Source: Branchiostoma floridae (Eukaryota > Chordata > Leptocardii > Amphioxiformes > Branchiostomatidae). From it: a DNA stretch of 64,000 nt. Within the stretch, counting starts at the first letter, position 1. Every line of letters starts with the position of its first letter. The notes under the pieces are model-generated. The model was given only the letters and a program-made list of their open reading frames with translations. It had not been told where the DNA came from and did not search any database. The stretch is taken from the NCBI RefSeq assembly GCF_000003815.2, contig NC_049997.1:10101860-10165859 (forward strand). Reading direction: 5' to 3'. Shown in pieces: positions 12,983 to 26,203 of the stretch. The position numbers were made by a program, and so were the translations under genes.

Positions 12983-14258
12983 TATCTCATGCCAGATAAT
13001 TGAACAAAATAAATCAAGGTCAGGGATACAAAAATGATAAAGTTACACAAAATATCTCTGTTCATGTACTTGGATTTAGAATAAAAAATGACACCAAAAA
13101 ATGCCTCAAGGAATACACAAATACTGCATTAACAATAGATCCCTTCGGATCAGCATCACCATCACATTGAAATATATGTATTGAGGTGTGTAAGGAAAAT
13201 TGGGTCACATGACGTGACCTCTGTCAGGTATTCTATTGATTGTGACCTTCTGCGACCTTGTATCGACCTCCCCCTTCCAACTCAATTCAGGATGGCCCAA
13301 ACATTGGTGGACAAAGACGGATGGACAAAGGAAATAAAAACATGTTATGATTAAACATTAAGATATTCATACCTTGATGATTCCTAAATTAAAAAGTGCA
13401 ATGATGTTGAATGTTATATACCCCCAAAAGGTGTTTGTGTTGGAATAGTTGTGTACCTTTTTGATATTTTTTATCGTAGAGATGGAATATGCTCAGTGCC
13501 AGGTCAACAATATGTGAACACACATTTAGCATTGTCTGTCAAGATTTGTGTCACAATTTTAGCAGGTAGATAGATGGATTTTATATGAGTCTCAATAAAA
13601 TGTTACCAGTAGTATTGCATGTACATGGGATCCTTATTGCTTTGAATCTGTATCATAATAGATTCTTCTGCCTTGAATTTTATATAGTATCTATTATACC
13701 TGATACTTATTTGTCTTATTCTTACTGGTAATTTCAAAGTAGAGTTTGTCATTCAACTTGTTACATAGCTGCTGGGTAATGGAACAGTAGCTGGAAACGA
13801 TACAAGTTACAACTGCAAGGTTTTGATTGTTAAGACCGTGTAAACTACAGTAGTTGTAACTAATATGTTACATCATGACATTACACACAATACGACAGGA
13901 CGACACAAAACAGCATAACAAATTACACAAAAACCCAACTTCATTCTCCACATGCTATAATCTGATACTCCATACATACATCACACTGTAGATACACCTG
14001 TCATCAGAATTGGCAGGCAAACATTCCTTGGCAGTAGCGCCTCCTATCAGTTTGCTATATTATTGCAGCATGAATAGTAACTAGAGAATTATTCTTCAGT
14101 AATGGTATAGAGTTGATGTTGGAATGGTTTAGAGTTATACTTGATGGCTCTTTGTCCAAGCCAATGAAATGAATAATGCTGAGATTCTTTGCTTAAATGT
14201 TTTGTTTTCCAAATATCATAAGTGTGATTTTTATTTACGTTGTTTTTCTTCTTGACAG

Positions 14259-14376
14259 ATCTACACAGACTGGGCGAACCACTACTTGGAAAGGGCGGGG
14301 CACAAGCGGCTGGTCCGCGACCTTCAGAAAGACATTACCGATGGTGTTCTATTGGCTACCATTATAGAGGTCGTAG
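14259..14376 (+). CDS. NAV2: NAV exon encoding first part of the calponin-homology domain
   Basis: The acceptor is ttcttgacag and the donor is G|GTGAGT. The 118-nt exon encodes 39 complete codons plus one base, from IYTDWANHYLERAGHKRLVR to the end IIEVV. IYTDWANHYL, the following GHKRL and DLQKDITDGVLLA match the start of the NAV2/NAV3 CH domain almost residue for residue. The Trp and the DGVLL motif are the usual CH-domain landmarks. CH domains of this type are implicated in actin-cytoskeleton association. It begins in phase 0 and ends in phase 1, and joins the exon at 15632 as Ala (G|CC). The extension beyond the donor is intron: it meets TAG within two codons. Confidence 0.95.
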
Positions 14377-15631
14377 GTGAGTAGCTCCTTTACTTGACCA
14401 TGTTCTAGGGCTATCTAAGGACTCGCAAGTCTCTGTCCCTGGACGGCAATTTGTTTCCTCTTCTTCTTCTTCTTCTTTTTTACTTCTGGAAAAAAAGTAA
14501 TTTCATCCTTTAAAAAAAATCTGAACTTCATGACATGAAAACTTATATGTGGAATCTTAAGATGACAGATTTGACAACAGAAATCAACAACATGGGCTCC
14601 CATAGATGGCCCTTCCAACCAACTTCATGGTCTAAATTATATTTGCAAGTCTAAATGATAATGCCAGGCCAATTAAGTAGCCTTGATAGGAAAAACAGCC
14701 ATTGGAAACTATTCTTTATCACAAAAAGGGAGAATGACACTAACCCCTGACATAGCACAGGTGTTTCATTTCCTTTTGTCACCTGAAAACCAACAGGGAC
14801 ATGCCCACCACCACAGAGGGTGCCCTGTCCAATCTGTTCAGTGTTTTTGCAGTTCCTTCTCAAATCTCTAGGGGGCATTAATCTGTCAAGAGCCAAAGGC
14901 ACTTGTGATCACAAAGGTCCTAATGGGCCATGTCTGTTTTGAAAAGCACTTCAGGGAAAAAGGTGAAATGTGTACTTTTGAGAATAGTTGTCAAGATTCT
15001 GAAAATTGTGGAATATTATAATGATTTGTATGATGCTTTTAACAACTACCATGTTTACCATTATCGCTCACTTATGCTCACTTTCATACTTGCCCTCTCT
15101 TGGAGTGTAATAAGTAAAGGTTGAAAAACAAAAGAATACTATATATAGGGAGCAAATGTAAACTTTAGAGGGTGGCATCAAGGCTATGAAATCAAAACCT
15201 CAGAAAAAAACGTAAGATGTTACCAGCAACAAACTATCAAAACGTTTTCAAACAGGACCATACAAAGATGATATTGTGTGGCAAGTTAAGCAGCATTTCC
15301 CCTGGACTTACAGAATAATTGCTATATTTACATAACCCTCTAGTTATTTCCTCCAAGGCCTCATAAAGTAGGTTTTGTCAACAACAAGGGCAAGTCTGTA
15401 TGTTTTCTTAAACCTCCTACAAGGCCCCTTATGTGGCATGTTGACAAGGAGAGAAACCAAATGAGCCATTAGCAAAGATGAGAACTGATTGATAAACCAA
15501 GTTAAACCGACCAATCATAGCAGTCTGTCTTGATAAGTTGATCCAAACTAACCAATCAGATCGCAGCAGGTTTAAGAGGGATGAGAGGAGCGATATCATT
15601 GGCTTATCTGTCTTGATGCTGTCTGTTTCAG
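14377..15631 (+). other. Intron between CH exons 1 and 2
   Basis: This 1,255-bp intron contains a decayed minus-strand copy of the unclassified interspersed repeat (about 14435-14600), including a TTC-rich tract at about 14457-14480. Close to the 3' end three CCAAT-type boxes lie in 92 bp. The acceptor is tgtctgtttcag. Confidence 0.85.
14435..14600 (-). repeat. Unclassified interspersed repeat, minus-strand copy beside a CH exon
   Basis: Starts tctgtccctggacggcaatt and ends near atcaacaacatgggctccca, the reverse of the family core. A TTC-rich tract has expanded inside it (about 14457-14480). Confidence 0.5.
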
Positions 15632-15684
15632 CCAATGAGAAGATCCAAGACATCAACCCCAAGCCCAAGAGCCAGTCCCAGATG
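15632..15684 (+). CDS. NAV2: NAV exon, CH domain part 2
   Basis: A 53-nt exon bounded by gtctgtttcag and ATG|GTAAGT. It supplies two bases that complete Ala, then 17 codons reading NEKIQDINPKPKSQSQM. This matches the NAV family segment ANEKIEDIN...SQM. It enters in phase 1 and leaves in phase 0, which fits both neighbours. A longer open frame (15538-15942) runs through the exon on both sides, but the flanking parts have no NAV similarity and the splice signals are strong, so they are intron. Confidence 0.93.
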
Positions 15685-17403
15685 GTAAGTAAACAGATGG
15701 ATGTTGAGGGGGGTTTGGGGTTTTATGACCAAGTCTGGCATGCCAACACAAGTTCAAATACCCAGATAATTGACAGGCGCACAGACAGGCGTTGGCCCCA
15801 GGGGATTATTTTTCTCCCCGCAAAGATCCAACCAGGGCAAGTGACGCATACCTGTGCCCGACCCTGGCCCGGGCCTTCGACCAAAACGTCTGGTAGATCA
15901 CGCTCAATGGGCATTTTTGCAGAGAGCAAATATTGCTGGTAAGTAACACCAGGTTATAAGTTTTATTTGGGATGTGATGATGTATCAGGTTTGCTTCTTC
16001 AGGGAGGGACCAGAAGATGAGATACGCTGGTCAGTCTGGGAATGTATTCTGATGATTTTCTAATCTAATCTAATTATTCTACTGTAGACATGCTACAGGG
16101 ATGTTTTAATCCATCCTTATCAATGTGTCTGAAAAGTGGCCCACCATTTTTTCCTTATTTGTAGTGGTTTGTGATAGACCGCTGTCCTTCCTTCCACCAC
16201 AGCCTGCAAGCTGTCAAACAGAAAGACGGCTTTATTTAAAGTTTATTTGGATTTGCTACAGCACAGGCTGCCACCATTGCTAGGAAGTTTACCATTCCTG
16301 TGGGCACTTGACGGACTGGAATTAGGACCAGGTATTTCTGTGTTTAAACAAGGAACACTGCTGTTGAAGAGAGTGTTTCTCTGACACCTCGGTTTCGTGG
16401 ATGGTCCTTGCTTGTGTGTTTGGTTTGAAGCGCTGCCATCTCCGTTCATAATTATGAGCAGGTGCTTTGAGCAGTGCTGGTGTATTCACCTCAGCGGGGA
16501 CCCGAAATAGGGGGAAATAGCCTCCTTATCGAATAGACATAGCTGCGAAGTAGAGATGCCCCTCACAGCCGGAGAAAACAAACACAAATATTTGTGGAGA
16601 AACTCATCATTCGCAATGTGTTTTCTCAGTCAACCCAACCACAGCTCCCGATCTCCATGCCTCAAATGCCACCTCATGCCATATATAGCTAGCGCCACAC
16701 TTTACGCCAGAGGGCTTTGCACAGGAGCCTTCTGTTAAGATTTCCCATTTTGTAAGAGATTTCGGGGGAAAGACTTTAAAGTAACAGTCCTCATTTACTC
16801 ATAAAATATCAAGTACTGCTGGCTCGTTAAACGTTAGAAGGTTGTAAAAGTGCACGTGTGTATGATCAGGGAAATAGAAACCTCCCTATTCAAATTAGAC
16901 GAGCAGTAACTCACAATCACTTGTCAAGGCATGGTACTTACATAAACTGAACCAGGAAATTAAGGAAGACATTATGTGTTGAGGGATTTGGATGGAAAAG
17001 GGTACAGAACTTCTCTTACTTACATTCTAAGTTATGCAAAGAATAAGTTGTACTTTCAAACTTGACAATAGAATTGAAAATATCTGTACTTTACAAACAT
17101 TTTATGCGCTCAGCTTCTGACTAACTCACAAAAAGATTTTTGTTGAAGTATGATTTTTGGCTGTAAACTAACGTAACTTTGAGGCATAAGAAAGGAGCCA
17201 TCACACAATCCTTCAGAAATAGTATTGACAATAAATTATATTATATTATTTATCACTGGGTGCTAAACTGAAAAATGATAGCCGTGAGATCATTTGGGCT
17301 TGACCGTCTACTTTGATATGTTTTATATTTAGGTTTGTTAGTATTTTAGTATTTGATTTTATGCTACAAGGGCATAGCAGTTTTATGACTTGTTCAAGAG
17401 TTA

Positions 17404-17599
17404 CTGTAAATGTTTACAGGGATTTAATTTTGCGTTAGCGGGAAAAGGGACTTTCTACAGTGGTTTTAAGTTCGCAGTTACATCATCAAAGCATCTTACT
17501 CCCATGGAAAAATGTTCGCGGTGGTTTTAAATTCGCGGCAAAGCGGCCACCGCGAAAACCGCAAACATTGAACCACCGCGAAAGTTTCTGCATTTACAG
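17404..17599 (-). mobile_element. MITE family A copy, opposite orientation
   Basis: Starts CTGTAAATG and ends CATTTACAG, flanked by TA (17402-17403, 17600-17601). The interior matches the reverse complement of the 12775 copy. Confidence 0.8.
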
Positions 17600-17611
17600 T
17601 ACTCTGTGCTA

Positions 17612-17690
17612 GCATGGTATCCAGCCGTATTATACCTTCAGAGTCTCTTCTGTCCTTTCTGAAAATTTGCGGAATAAGAAAGTTGTGGCA
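17612..17690 (+). mobile_element. Partial copy of the 18565 foldback element
   Basis: The sequence catggtatccagccgtatta followed by gagtctcttctgtcc matches the left arm of the element at 18565. The right arm is missing. Confidence 0.55.
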
Positions 17691-17735
17691 GAATAAAAAG
17701 TTGAATAGCTGTAATGAAAGCAAGATTTTACAGTA

Positions 17736-17909
17736 CAGTAGAAGCCGTTTAATTGCACTCCCCATTTGCCAGTGCATTTTGTGCAATTATCCGGATGGTG
17801 CAACAAAGCGAAGTTATTCAGCTGGGTCACATCACTACTGGGCTTTGGGATTCCGTGCAATTAACAGAAGTGTGCAGTTATCCGTTGTGCAATTAACTGG
17901 CTTCTACTG
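17736..17909 (+). mobile_element. MITE family B copy
   Basis: It is the same element as 10339-10512 over its whole length (caattatccggatggtgcaa, cagttatccgttgtgcaatt), with TA on the left and a degraded right flank. It lies 136 bp from the family A copy. Confidence 0.82.
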
Positions 17910-18564
17910 CTATTTTGAAAATGGGAAAAAAAGCCCCTCCTCTCTCAGACAAAGCAGAAAAACATGTGGATTATCGCTCTGTAAATATTAATAGTTCCAA
18001 GAATGATCTGAACTTGCCTTGAATGTGAAGCAGGCACTTGACATTACAGACTTTACTACCACGTTTATCATGGTGGTCTGGAAGTCAGGATAAGTATCAG
18101 CTTGCTGTCACAGTGGTAAATATGAGACTACTATGCCAGAGGCGACTCTCCCTTCCCTTCTCTGACTTGATATGTTGCTAAAAATTAGAGGGCCACAACC
18201 TACACCATTTCCTCTCTGCCCATCTACCTTTAAAATATGATGACCATAACATGTCCGAAACTTGAGATATCAAAACGGAAGGTACTGCTGCAGTGCCTTA
18301 AAAAGCTATTATGATGCCCACTATCCAACTTGACCTTCGTTTTCGCGACGCCTACCCACCTACTAAATGTCATACACAGTTTCTATAGTTATACTATCTG
18401 CAAACACACCAAACCAATCAACCACAAGCAGCACAGAAAAAGTAACCTTCTTGGCAAAGATGATTATGGCCATTTTATCATTGCCATGTGATTGAAAATT
18501 ACAGAAGATCAGGTCACGTTGGGATGTCAGGATGGGAGTTCCTGTGATGATAAATAGAAATCCA

Positions 18565-18677
18565 TAGCCTGGTATCCAGCCGTATTACAGCTTCCGAGTC
18601 TCTTCTGTCTTCTCCGTATTTGTGAAGATCAGGACAGAAGAGACTCAGGAGCTATGATACGACTGGATACCAGGCTA
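18565..18677. mobile_element. Foldback TAGCCTGG element, 9-bp duplication
   Basis: A near-perfect hairpin: tagcctggtatccagccgta pairs with the right end, which runs tacgactggataccaggcta. Inner arms include gagtctcttctgtc and gacagaagagactc. Flanks AGAAATCCA (18556-18564) and GGAAATCCA (18678-18686) differ by one base. Confidence 0.82.
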
Positions 18678-19022
18678 GGAAATCCAGAGCTGGCTAGAAT
18701 GTTAAAGGGGGAGTGAGGATTAGGATATACTTCACACTTGCTGTCATCAATCATAACACCACTGCCAGGGATGTAGAGGAGGAAGGATGGAGATATATGT
18801 GCAGGGCAGCCAAAAAATCGCTGCACTATCAGTCATAACCATCTTGCGGATAAGGGCGCATGGCCCCGCTGGAGTTGGCAGCCTTTATTTCTGTTGCCTA
18901 TGGCCTTTAGAAAGGGTGTGTCTGTCAGAAATACTGCTTGAAGAGGACATAAGTTCAGCAGTTCTGAGCCAAGTTTAGGAGACAGACAGTCAGGGACACA
19001 TGCACGATATGTTACTCGCCAT

Positions 19023-19397
19023 TGATCTCCAGGCAGATTTACCAGTGGCATAAGATAGTATCAAAGCTGGCTAAGGAGTACTGTAATTCCTGATTTTTTC
19101 AGGGTTCCTTTTTGTTCACGGTTTTTACGGTGAGGACTGTAACGTGAACTTATCATTACCGACAACAAATAATACATGAGTCTTTCTTTACACTCATCTG
19201 CTGGAACCGTGAACATTTAGTTCCAAGAACAAGTTAGATTTTCTCAGACCGTGAAAGTTTGGTACTGAGAAGACAAAGTGAATTACAGTATAGCTGGCCA
19301 AAGAGAGTCTTCAGCCAATCACACTCCTAAGCCAACTTCACTCCTCTGGCAGCTTTTGATACTATCTTAGGCTACCATAGGATCTGCTTGGAGATTA
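19023..19397. mobile_element. TAATCTCC foldback element with nested MITE
   Basis: The left end tgatctccaggcagat pairs with the right end atctgcttggagatta, and inner arms (ataagatagtatcaaagctgg, ccagcttttgatactatctt) also pair. Flanks ACTCGCCAT (19014-19022) and ACTTGCCAT (19398-19406) form a 9-bp duplication with one change. A family A MITE (19081-19288) sits inside. Confidence 0.8.
19081..19288. mobile_element. Divergent MITE family A copy nested in a foldback element
   Basis: It begins CTGTAATTCC and ends GAATTACAG between TA dinucleotides. The interior keeps only traces (gttcacggttttta, aacgtgaac). It interrupts the element at 19023-19397. Confidence 0.65.
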
Positions 19398-20931
19398 ACT
19401 TGCCATGCAATGGTTGAAGGAGGTCTGACTCTGATTTTAAAAAGAAACGATTGACTGTGATCAAAGAAAAGTTAGCAACAAAGTTCGTAAGGCCCCTATT
19501 CCACAAGGTAATGATTGCTGAACAAATATTGAGTGGCCAAAATTAGAAATTGAGATAAAATTCATTGAGCAGCCTGTCAAAAGTTAAGTCACAGTCAGTC
19601 GCAGTCCCTAGTGGAAAGTGGGTGTAACTCTGTTTGTTTATCGTAGGTTTCTCTCTACATGTTTTCCAGTTAATTAACTACCTCCCTAACCTCTTGAGAG
19701 TGATTAAAGAGATGGTTCAGACCATAGTTATAAAACACGCTGGCTGACCCATCCTCCTCTGACACTGGGGTGACCTGAGGAATGTTTTGTTGTTTAAGGG
19801 CAGACAGTATTTTCAAAACAAAGAGGGACACCTGTTGGGAGTTAGACAGTTGATGAGCCCAAACCTGAGAGACATCACACTCTGCCATGCTGAGAAAATA
19901 AACCACGGATTAGAACCTGTCTTCAGACTCTTCCAGACATACACACCAGCCAAATTGGCCTCCGTGGGGCTGTTTCCTGTGTTGATTTTATGCTCTCTCA
20001 CAGAAAAAGAGGACTGAGAACCTGATTTTTAGTACATTCAAGCTCATTCTGAGATGTTTGTATTAGCTAAGAAGACAAAGTCATAGTTTATAGAGATTGG
20101 AATATCTTCAAAGTTCTTTGGCAGAGAAAAAGATGATCTTATTTCCCTTAAGCTTAATTATGTTTACTTTGTAGCTCAGCTTTAAATTGTTCTTTAAAAA
20201 CATTCATAACTTTCAATAACTGGTGTCAATATAATAAGTTATAGATATTACTTTTGAGCAATATCAATGTTACCAAGATTGGACAATATTGCAATCTTAT
20301 CATTAGGTTATCATGTTTTCAATCAAATTCTCATATAAGAAATATGTCTCATTATATGTTGTTGACAAACCAGTCTATTGAGATAAACTGCATGTAGTAG
20401 TGCATGTGAATATTGCATGTATGCAGTTAATACGAAACAGTTTTCTCGCAACCTGTGTGAGATAGAATTTGGCACACTTTGATTAGGTTGGTCTGGTAGA
20501 AGTTAACAGTGTCTGAGGAGCAACACCCTAGGAGGGGGTGAAATCATGAACACCTGTTAACTTGACTTGAAAAATTAGGTCTTAACCTAAGAAGCTGAGA
20601 AGTTTATTTTGAGATGTCTATCTTAGCACTTAAGCACAATATATTGTCTTTAAGGTAAAGTAAGATTTAAAGGAAGTAATGTTAGGTCTAAACATTACTT
20701 CCTTTTTTGAACTGGGAAGTCATAAAAATGGTCACATGTCAGTCATCATTTTATGAGTCAGGTGTGTTAGATTAAGACGGCAGACAGAAACTTTAGGAAG
20801 ATTGAAGATATGAGACCTTTGAAGTGATAGGCTACTGGTGGGAGATGTGCAGAAGATACTGTTGGAAGAGAAGGTCGCTCCTAGAGGTCAAAGCTTTTGT
20901 GCCAAGGAGGTCTGAGATACATGGTCAAAGG

Positions 20932-21016
20932 TAGTCTGTGTAACACAAACTCCGCTGTCCAGGGCTCTAACTGGCCCCTCCCTGCGGGCTGCTATAAGCG
21001 AGATTTAATCAGGCTA
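20932..21016 (+). mobile_element. TAGYCTG element, 9-bp target duplication
   Basis: Starts TAGTCTGTGTAACACAAACT and ends AATCAGGCTA. Exact flanking duplication GGTCAAAGG at 20923-20931 and 21017-21025. It is shorter inside than the 7288 copy. Confidence 0.85.
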
Positions 21017-24000
21017 GGTCAAAGGTAAGGACTTTCAGTCTATTCTCCTAACTGTACTTTGTGACAACTTAATCGTTAGGGAATAAGAAAGAAAGGAGTT
21101 AATTGTTGTAAATGACGGAGTTGTTCTTCATGTATTGGAGACAAGGGAAAAAGTTAGAAAGGAACAAATTTTCAAGGACAAAAGTTGTAATGAACTTGCA
21201 ATAGGTTCCAATTCTTTTGTAGTTGTGTAAGCATTATCATTGTAAAAAGTGGAAGTTTTCCATAGTTTTAAGTTGTTGCTTAATGTCTTCATTACATTAT
21301 AATTCCTGTTAGCTTGTGTCTGGAAGTAAAACATCATAAAATGTAAGTTATGCTGGTTTATCGACTCTGTTTTAAGAATTTAACAGAAGTGGAAGAAATG
21401 GAAGTTTTCCACAATTAAGTTGTTGCTGAATTTCTTCATCACATTGTGATTTCCATTAGTTTATGTCTGGAAGAAAAAACATCATAAAATGTACGTGATG
21501 CTGTTTTATAGACTCTGTTATAAGCGTTTCACAGCTTCAAATCTGGCTACAGGCCCCACAACTTCAATCACAATCACCTGGCCTGGCACAACTCCTACAT
21601 TTTACTGTTTCCAATTTGGGGGGGATGATATTTTACATGTCAGATGTAGAGACTGCAGCCCAAGACACTCAATCATTTCTGGGACACATGTATCTGATAT
21701 TGGCTCTATTTTGATCAACTCTTTATCTGATTAGTGCTAATTCAGATCTAACCAAGTAAAGTTCCACAGAGGATTTTGTGGGTGATTGCTTGGAGTGATT
21801 TTCTGGATAAGGGAGGTAAGAAGGGAGGCCCAGGCTCAGCTAATGAATTAAGAGGTAATTACATTATGCTCCCAGGTGGGAGGAATTAGAATAGAATTTC
21901 ATTCTACAGTGTTGGATTGTGGGTAATTCAGGTCATCTGATGAAGTAGTTCTTGGCTGAACTGGGACTGGTAGGAGCAAGACAGAACTAGACAGAAGGCA
22001 CCTTATTGCAGATAAGAAGGTAATGTGGTCACTGACATGTTTGGAGTCTTTGTAGTTTAAAGATACTAAAATTAGAGACTAGACTACATGTTGGTATAGG
22101 TTCATTCTGAGCAAAATTCTGTGATCTTTGTTGTTTTGTGAGATGATTTATTTTTATCAAATGGCAGTGTTCTTTGTATTTTGTCTTTGTAGGAATGATG
22201 GTTAGCAAAAAAAATGAATATATGCTTTCTTGTTATTTTTGGAAGTTGATGTAGAGAAGCATGGACATTTTGTCAGAGCCTATTAAAGACATGATCTAAA
22301 TGTAGGTTTTTAGTTTATTGTTGCCTTCCTAGCATCACATTACTGAGTGGCTGTAAAACTAGATGACTTCATTGGAGATGTGTAGAAAGATATCATGATT
22401 GTCCCTTTGGGCAAAAAGTCATAAAATTGGAAAATGAGTCTTTTTGCTCACCGGTAGTAGCAGTAAGAAGGCTTACTCTTATCACAGGCCTTTGAAAGTT
22501 TTGTAATGGTCGTATGTAGAAATGTATAGAAAATCCTCTTAATTTCTGTTCTTTGTGTGATCCTTTTCACTTTATTAGCTTTATTTTTTTGGGGGGGGGG
22601 TGCTTTACGTAGGCTACTGAAACTAACTTTGGATGCTGTCCTTGTGCGCAAAGTTAAAGTCTCAACTGGTATTAATAGCTTCCTGGCTATCTTTAGAATG
22701 ATCTGGGGGCATCTGGGTTATCAGGGTCCTTCTGTACTGCTGCAACTTGACCCTTTTGATGAGAGCAAGGATGAGAGATGTCCGCTCTAATCTCTGCAAC
22801 TAGGGAATAACCAGGCAATGTGTGGACAGGAAGGCATATTCTCTCATGATTTTCTTTTTCTTTGTCTTGTTTACATGGATTTTGGGGTTAACCTTTTTGA
22901 TATCTGTGTAAATTCTTTCAGAAATAAAATCTGTGAGTTACCAAATAAGGCTACTACTACAGTCTTCGTCGTTCTGAATGTCCCATCAATACAGACATGT
23001 GACTTGGCAGGCTTTAGACATCACTTGTAGGTCAAAGGTTACAGTTGAAACAAATGTCATGTTTCCACTACTATAAAGTTGATTGATCACAAAATCATTG
23101 ATTCTTTTCTCTGTCTCCACAAACTGGGATGACTCCAGGTTTTCTCTTGGGGACGACCAGACAGTGCTGTCTCATCATTTCTCCTGGTTGAGTATAATTG
23201 GAAGGAAGTGATATACAGTCCCATGTGGAAACCATCTTTGATTGGAAGATTGGAGTTTCCCCTGAAAACCTGTAGACAAAACATTCCTTCATTCTCCTCA
23301 AGTTCACAGCAAATGGCAGGAATTTTTACTGTTGACAGTTACGTTATGCAGTGGTGATAGCCATGAATGTCAAGTTTGAGGAGAGTCAGCTGGGAATCAA
23401 CCTTGCGTGCTCTGATTGGTCAGGATAGGTCACATGGCTGAGAAAAGATCACATGACCTGTATTCTTTTCATGGCCTTTAATAAAGATTTTTTGTAGGAC
23501 ATGCCAAAGCCAAAGGGATCAAGTGTATCATCATGTCTTAACCAGCTTTCAGTGTCATCGAATAGCCTGTACTTGACATACGTGTGCTTGTAGCCACAAT
23601 GGTATTTGTAACCATTAGAAGAAGGCAAGACATTCCCATATCCAACAGGAAAAGATAGTGTTTCAGTCCAAGTGACAATGTCAAGATAGTTATCTTGCCA
23701 CCTTAGTTGAAGAGTCTAACCTGGTAAAGTTTGCTATCAGCAAGTTGAGTTCGTGAGGATACATTGTGTTCCATGTCAAAAGTTCAAATTGATTAAGAAA
23801 TTGAATTTGTGAGATCATTTACTTGTTTTCTTTAGCTGCCTTAATGACCATGTTAAAAGTGGTCATGCTGGCAAAGATGTGTTATGATAATTTTTGTTCT
23901 GTAAAAGTTTTTTATAAATTTGGTATTGTGGAGCTTTACTAGTGTTTTGGCTGTAATTTGTTTATCTAAATTACGTTTATCCTGTAAAGCAGCGAGGGTT

Positions 24001-26203
24001 TGACAGAACAGGTGCAGGTTGCAGTATATAAAAGTTAAATCTGTAAATTGCATTTTTGGAAGTTTTGTAGGTTAGTCGAAGTCATTTGCACATCTTAAGT
24101 TACTCTTACGTCTTTTAAGATGGCTATAAGACAGTACCCTTGCCTGTTTCTTAAAGTTGTTAAGCCCCCTTTCGCCTAGACCACAATTAATGAGCAATAC
24201 TTGAGCAACCAAAATTGAATTTGTTTGATCTGCGATTTTATGATAGGTAAAATGACGTAAAAAATCTGATTCAAAGACAATGAAACAACACACTTACACA
24301 GAACATGGAAAAGGTTATTGTCCTTCTTCATCTAAGATATTTGTTGAGCAATCTGTCAAAATGTTGGTCGCACCATCTAGTGGAAAAGGGGTGGAGCGAA
24401 CAGGTGTAAGGGAAAGGTCCCAGACCTCCAGAGGGCTTGTTGGTCGCATGCTGAGCTACAGATAAGCCAAGTCCACTAGACTCTGGAGTGGCAACAGGAA
24501 CCAAACAAGGCAATGACAAGTGGTGCTGAGGATCTGACATGTGCTGCAAGGTTTACAGAAACACATCTGACTCCCCATCCAGGCCTGCTCTTCACTAAGT
24601 AGTTGACATTGACTGAGCCCAGCTTACGATTGGGAAGACCATTCTTCCGGTGAACATGGACATTACATAATGCCCTTGTGTCTAGCCAGCAATTTTATAA
24701 AATTATCTGGGAGGGAGACAGCTTTTAAGAAAAGTAGTTAGGCTATCAATATCGTAGCAAAGTACTCATCGTCATCATCATTTACTGTGTTCTGCATTTA
24801 CCATCTTTAAAAGTCCTACATTCACTGTCTTTCTTCATCTTTTTCCACTGTGCTCTGCATCCTGCAATCTCCCTTACTCTCTCTGAATTATCTTAAAATT
24901 AAAATTACCATAATTCCTGGCAGGAGTGGATCAAAACCATTTTGGTCTAAAGGGTGTAGGGAATTTCCCAGGCAGCCCTGGTAACCCCTGCTTCTCCTAT
25001 TGGGTCAGTAAGTCCTCACTTTTAGTAAGTAGAGCTTGTCGCACGATGTTCTTGACTAAGATGGAAGAGGTGCTGTTCTAGTCCAATTCATGTAATCCGT
25101 AACCTTGGAGTGTCCTCTGGTCTGGTTACCTGGAGACAATTTCACTGCTTCTTTTTCCGCTAATCTTTGTTCACAGTTTTGTGGTATTGTCCTCAATACG
25201 TCTTTTCCAGATATGCTCCTATTTCACTGCTCACTCTTCGTACTTGTTGAAGAATTTTCTCGGATAAGTAGAAAAGCTTTGAGACATTTGGCCAGCTGGT
25301 TGTAGCTGCTGTAAGAATGTATTAAAGCTATTTCGTCCTCAATTCTTTTAAACCATTCAAGAAGAAACTCAAGAGAATACAAGATGTTTGAGGAAAATCT
25401 ACACTTTTTGCATTTTTGAAGCCTCAATTCTTTTGGACCATTCTTTGATTTTTGAAAAAACGCACAAGGACAAAAACGTACACTTTTTTACATTGTTGAA
25501 GCCTGAATTTAAAAAAGATACAATAAAAGTAAACTGTATGCTGAACCCTTTTCTGCGATATGCAGTCTAGAAATACCAGAAAAGTTAACGATATGAAAGA
25601 AACACTCTCTATCTTTCATTCTTGTTTTTTTTTGTTAGATCTTCAATTTACCCCTTTGCTACGAAGAAGGAATGGTTTGGTCCAGACCTAGAAATGACAA
25701 GTTACCGCTGAAAGGAAGATGTCCCTTTACATACTTTGCTCAAGTGGCAGTCCTAAGTGTGTTTGCTTAGCAGAAAGGATCTAACCCTTCTTCAGTGTCT
25801 GACCTCTATAAACCAATTGTCCTGCCATTCGCACACATGCACCGCAAATACAACTTGACAGTGATGTAACGCAGCCTTCCCACAATGCCCTGCTGTCGCC
25901 GGCTGAAATTTCACATTTGCTGGCAAGTCGTGTGTGCCATGTGTGCTTAGAGAATTAGTGGTGGCCTTGTGAAGACACGGGAGCACTAGTCTTGTATTTC
26001 CTTAGGATGGAAAAACTAGTGCAGTTTTACTTTAGATAGGTAAGTTAAATCTTTATACCTTTTTCGTTAAGAAGTGGTAACTTTTGTGGTAATGTTGTTA
26101 CCGACTGAGTCTTGAAGTTGCTCTGAAGTGCCACTGAAATGATTTAAGTACCTAATTTTGACGGTGTGTCAAGTGTGAAAGGCGTTGTCGGGGAATTCTG
26201 TGT

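Larger units (their letters stand above)
1..14258. other. Upstream intron or 5' flank of the NAV gene, no exon recognised
   Basis: No coding exon with homology could be recognised here. Because the first CH exon starts with an acceptor in phase 0, this stretch is most simply intron 1, but an unrecognised first exon or 5' UTR inside it cannot be excluded. It holds LINE 3' ends (about 2874-3075 and 9837-10232), a 30-bp tandem pair (3224-3283), a three-unit tandem array (3530-4050), a tRNA-like SINE piece (about 6084-6130), a 9-bp-TSD element (7288-7395), a tandem duplication (7556-7890) and three MITEs between 10339 and 12982. The remainder is unique-looking AT-rich sequence. Confidence 0.6.

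Noticed and set aside
15538-15942. 134-codon open frame as an independent gene
   Set aside because: It contains the 53-nt CH exon in frame; flanking parts are intron with strong splice sites.
17614-17991. 125-codon open frame
   Set aside because: It overlaps a MITE family B copy and a foldback fragment; it is a chance frame through repeats.
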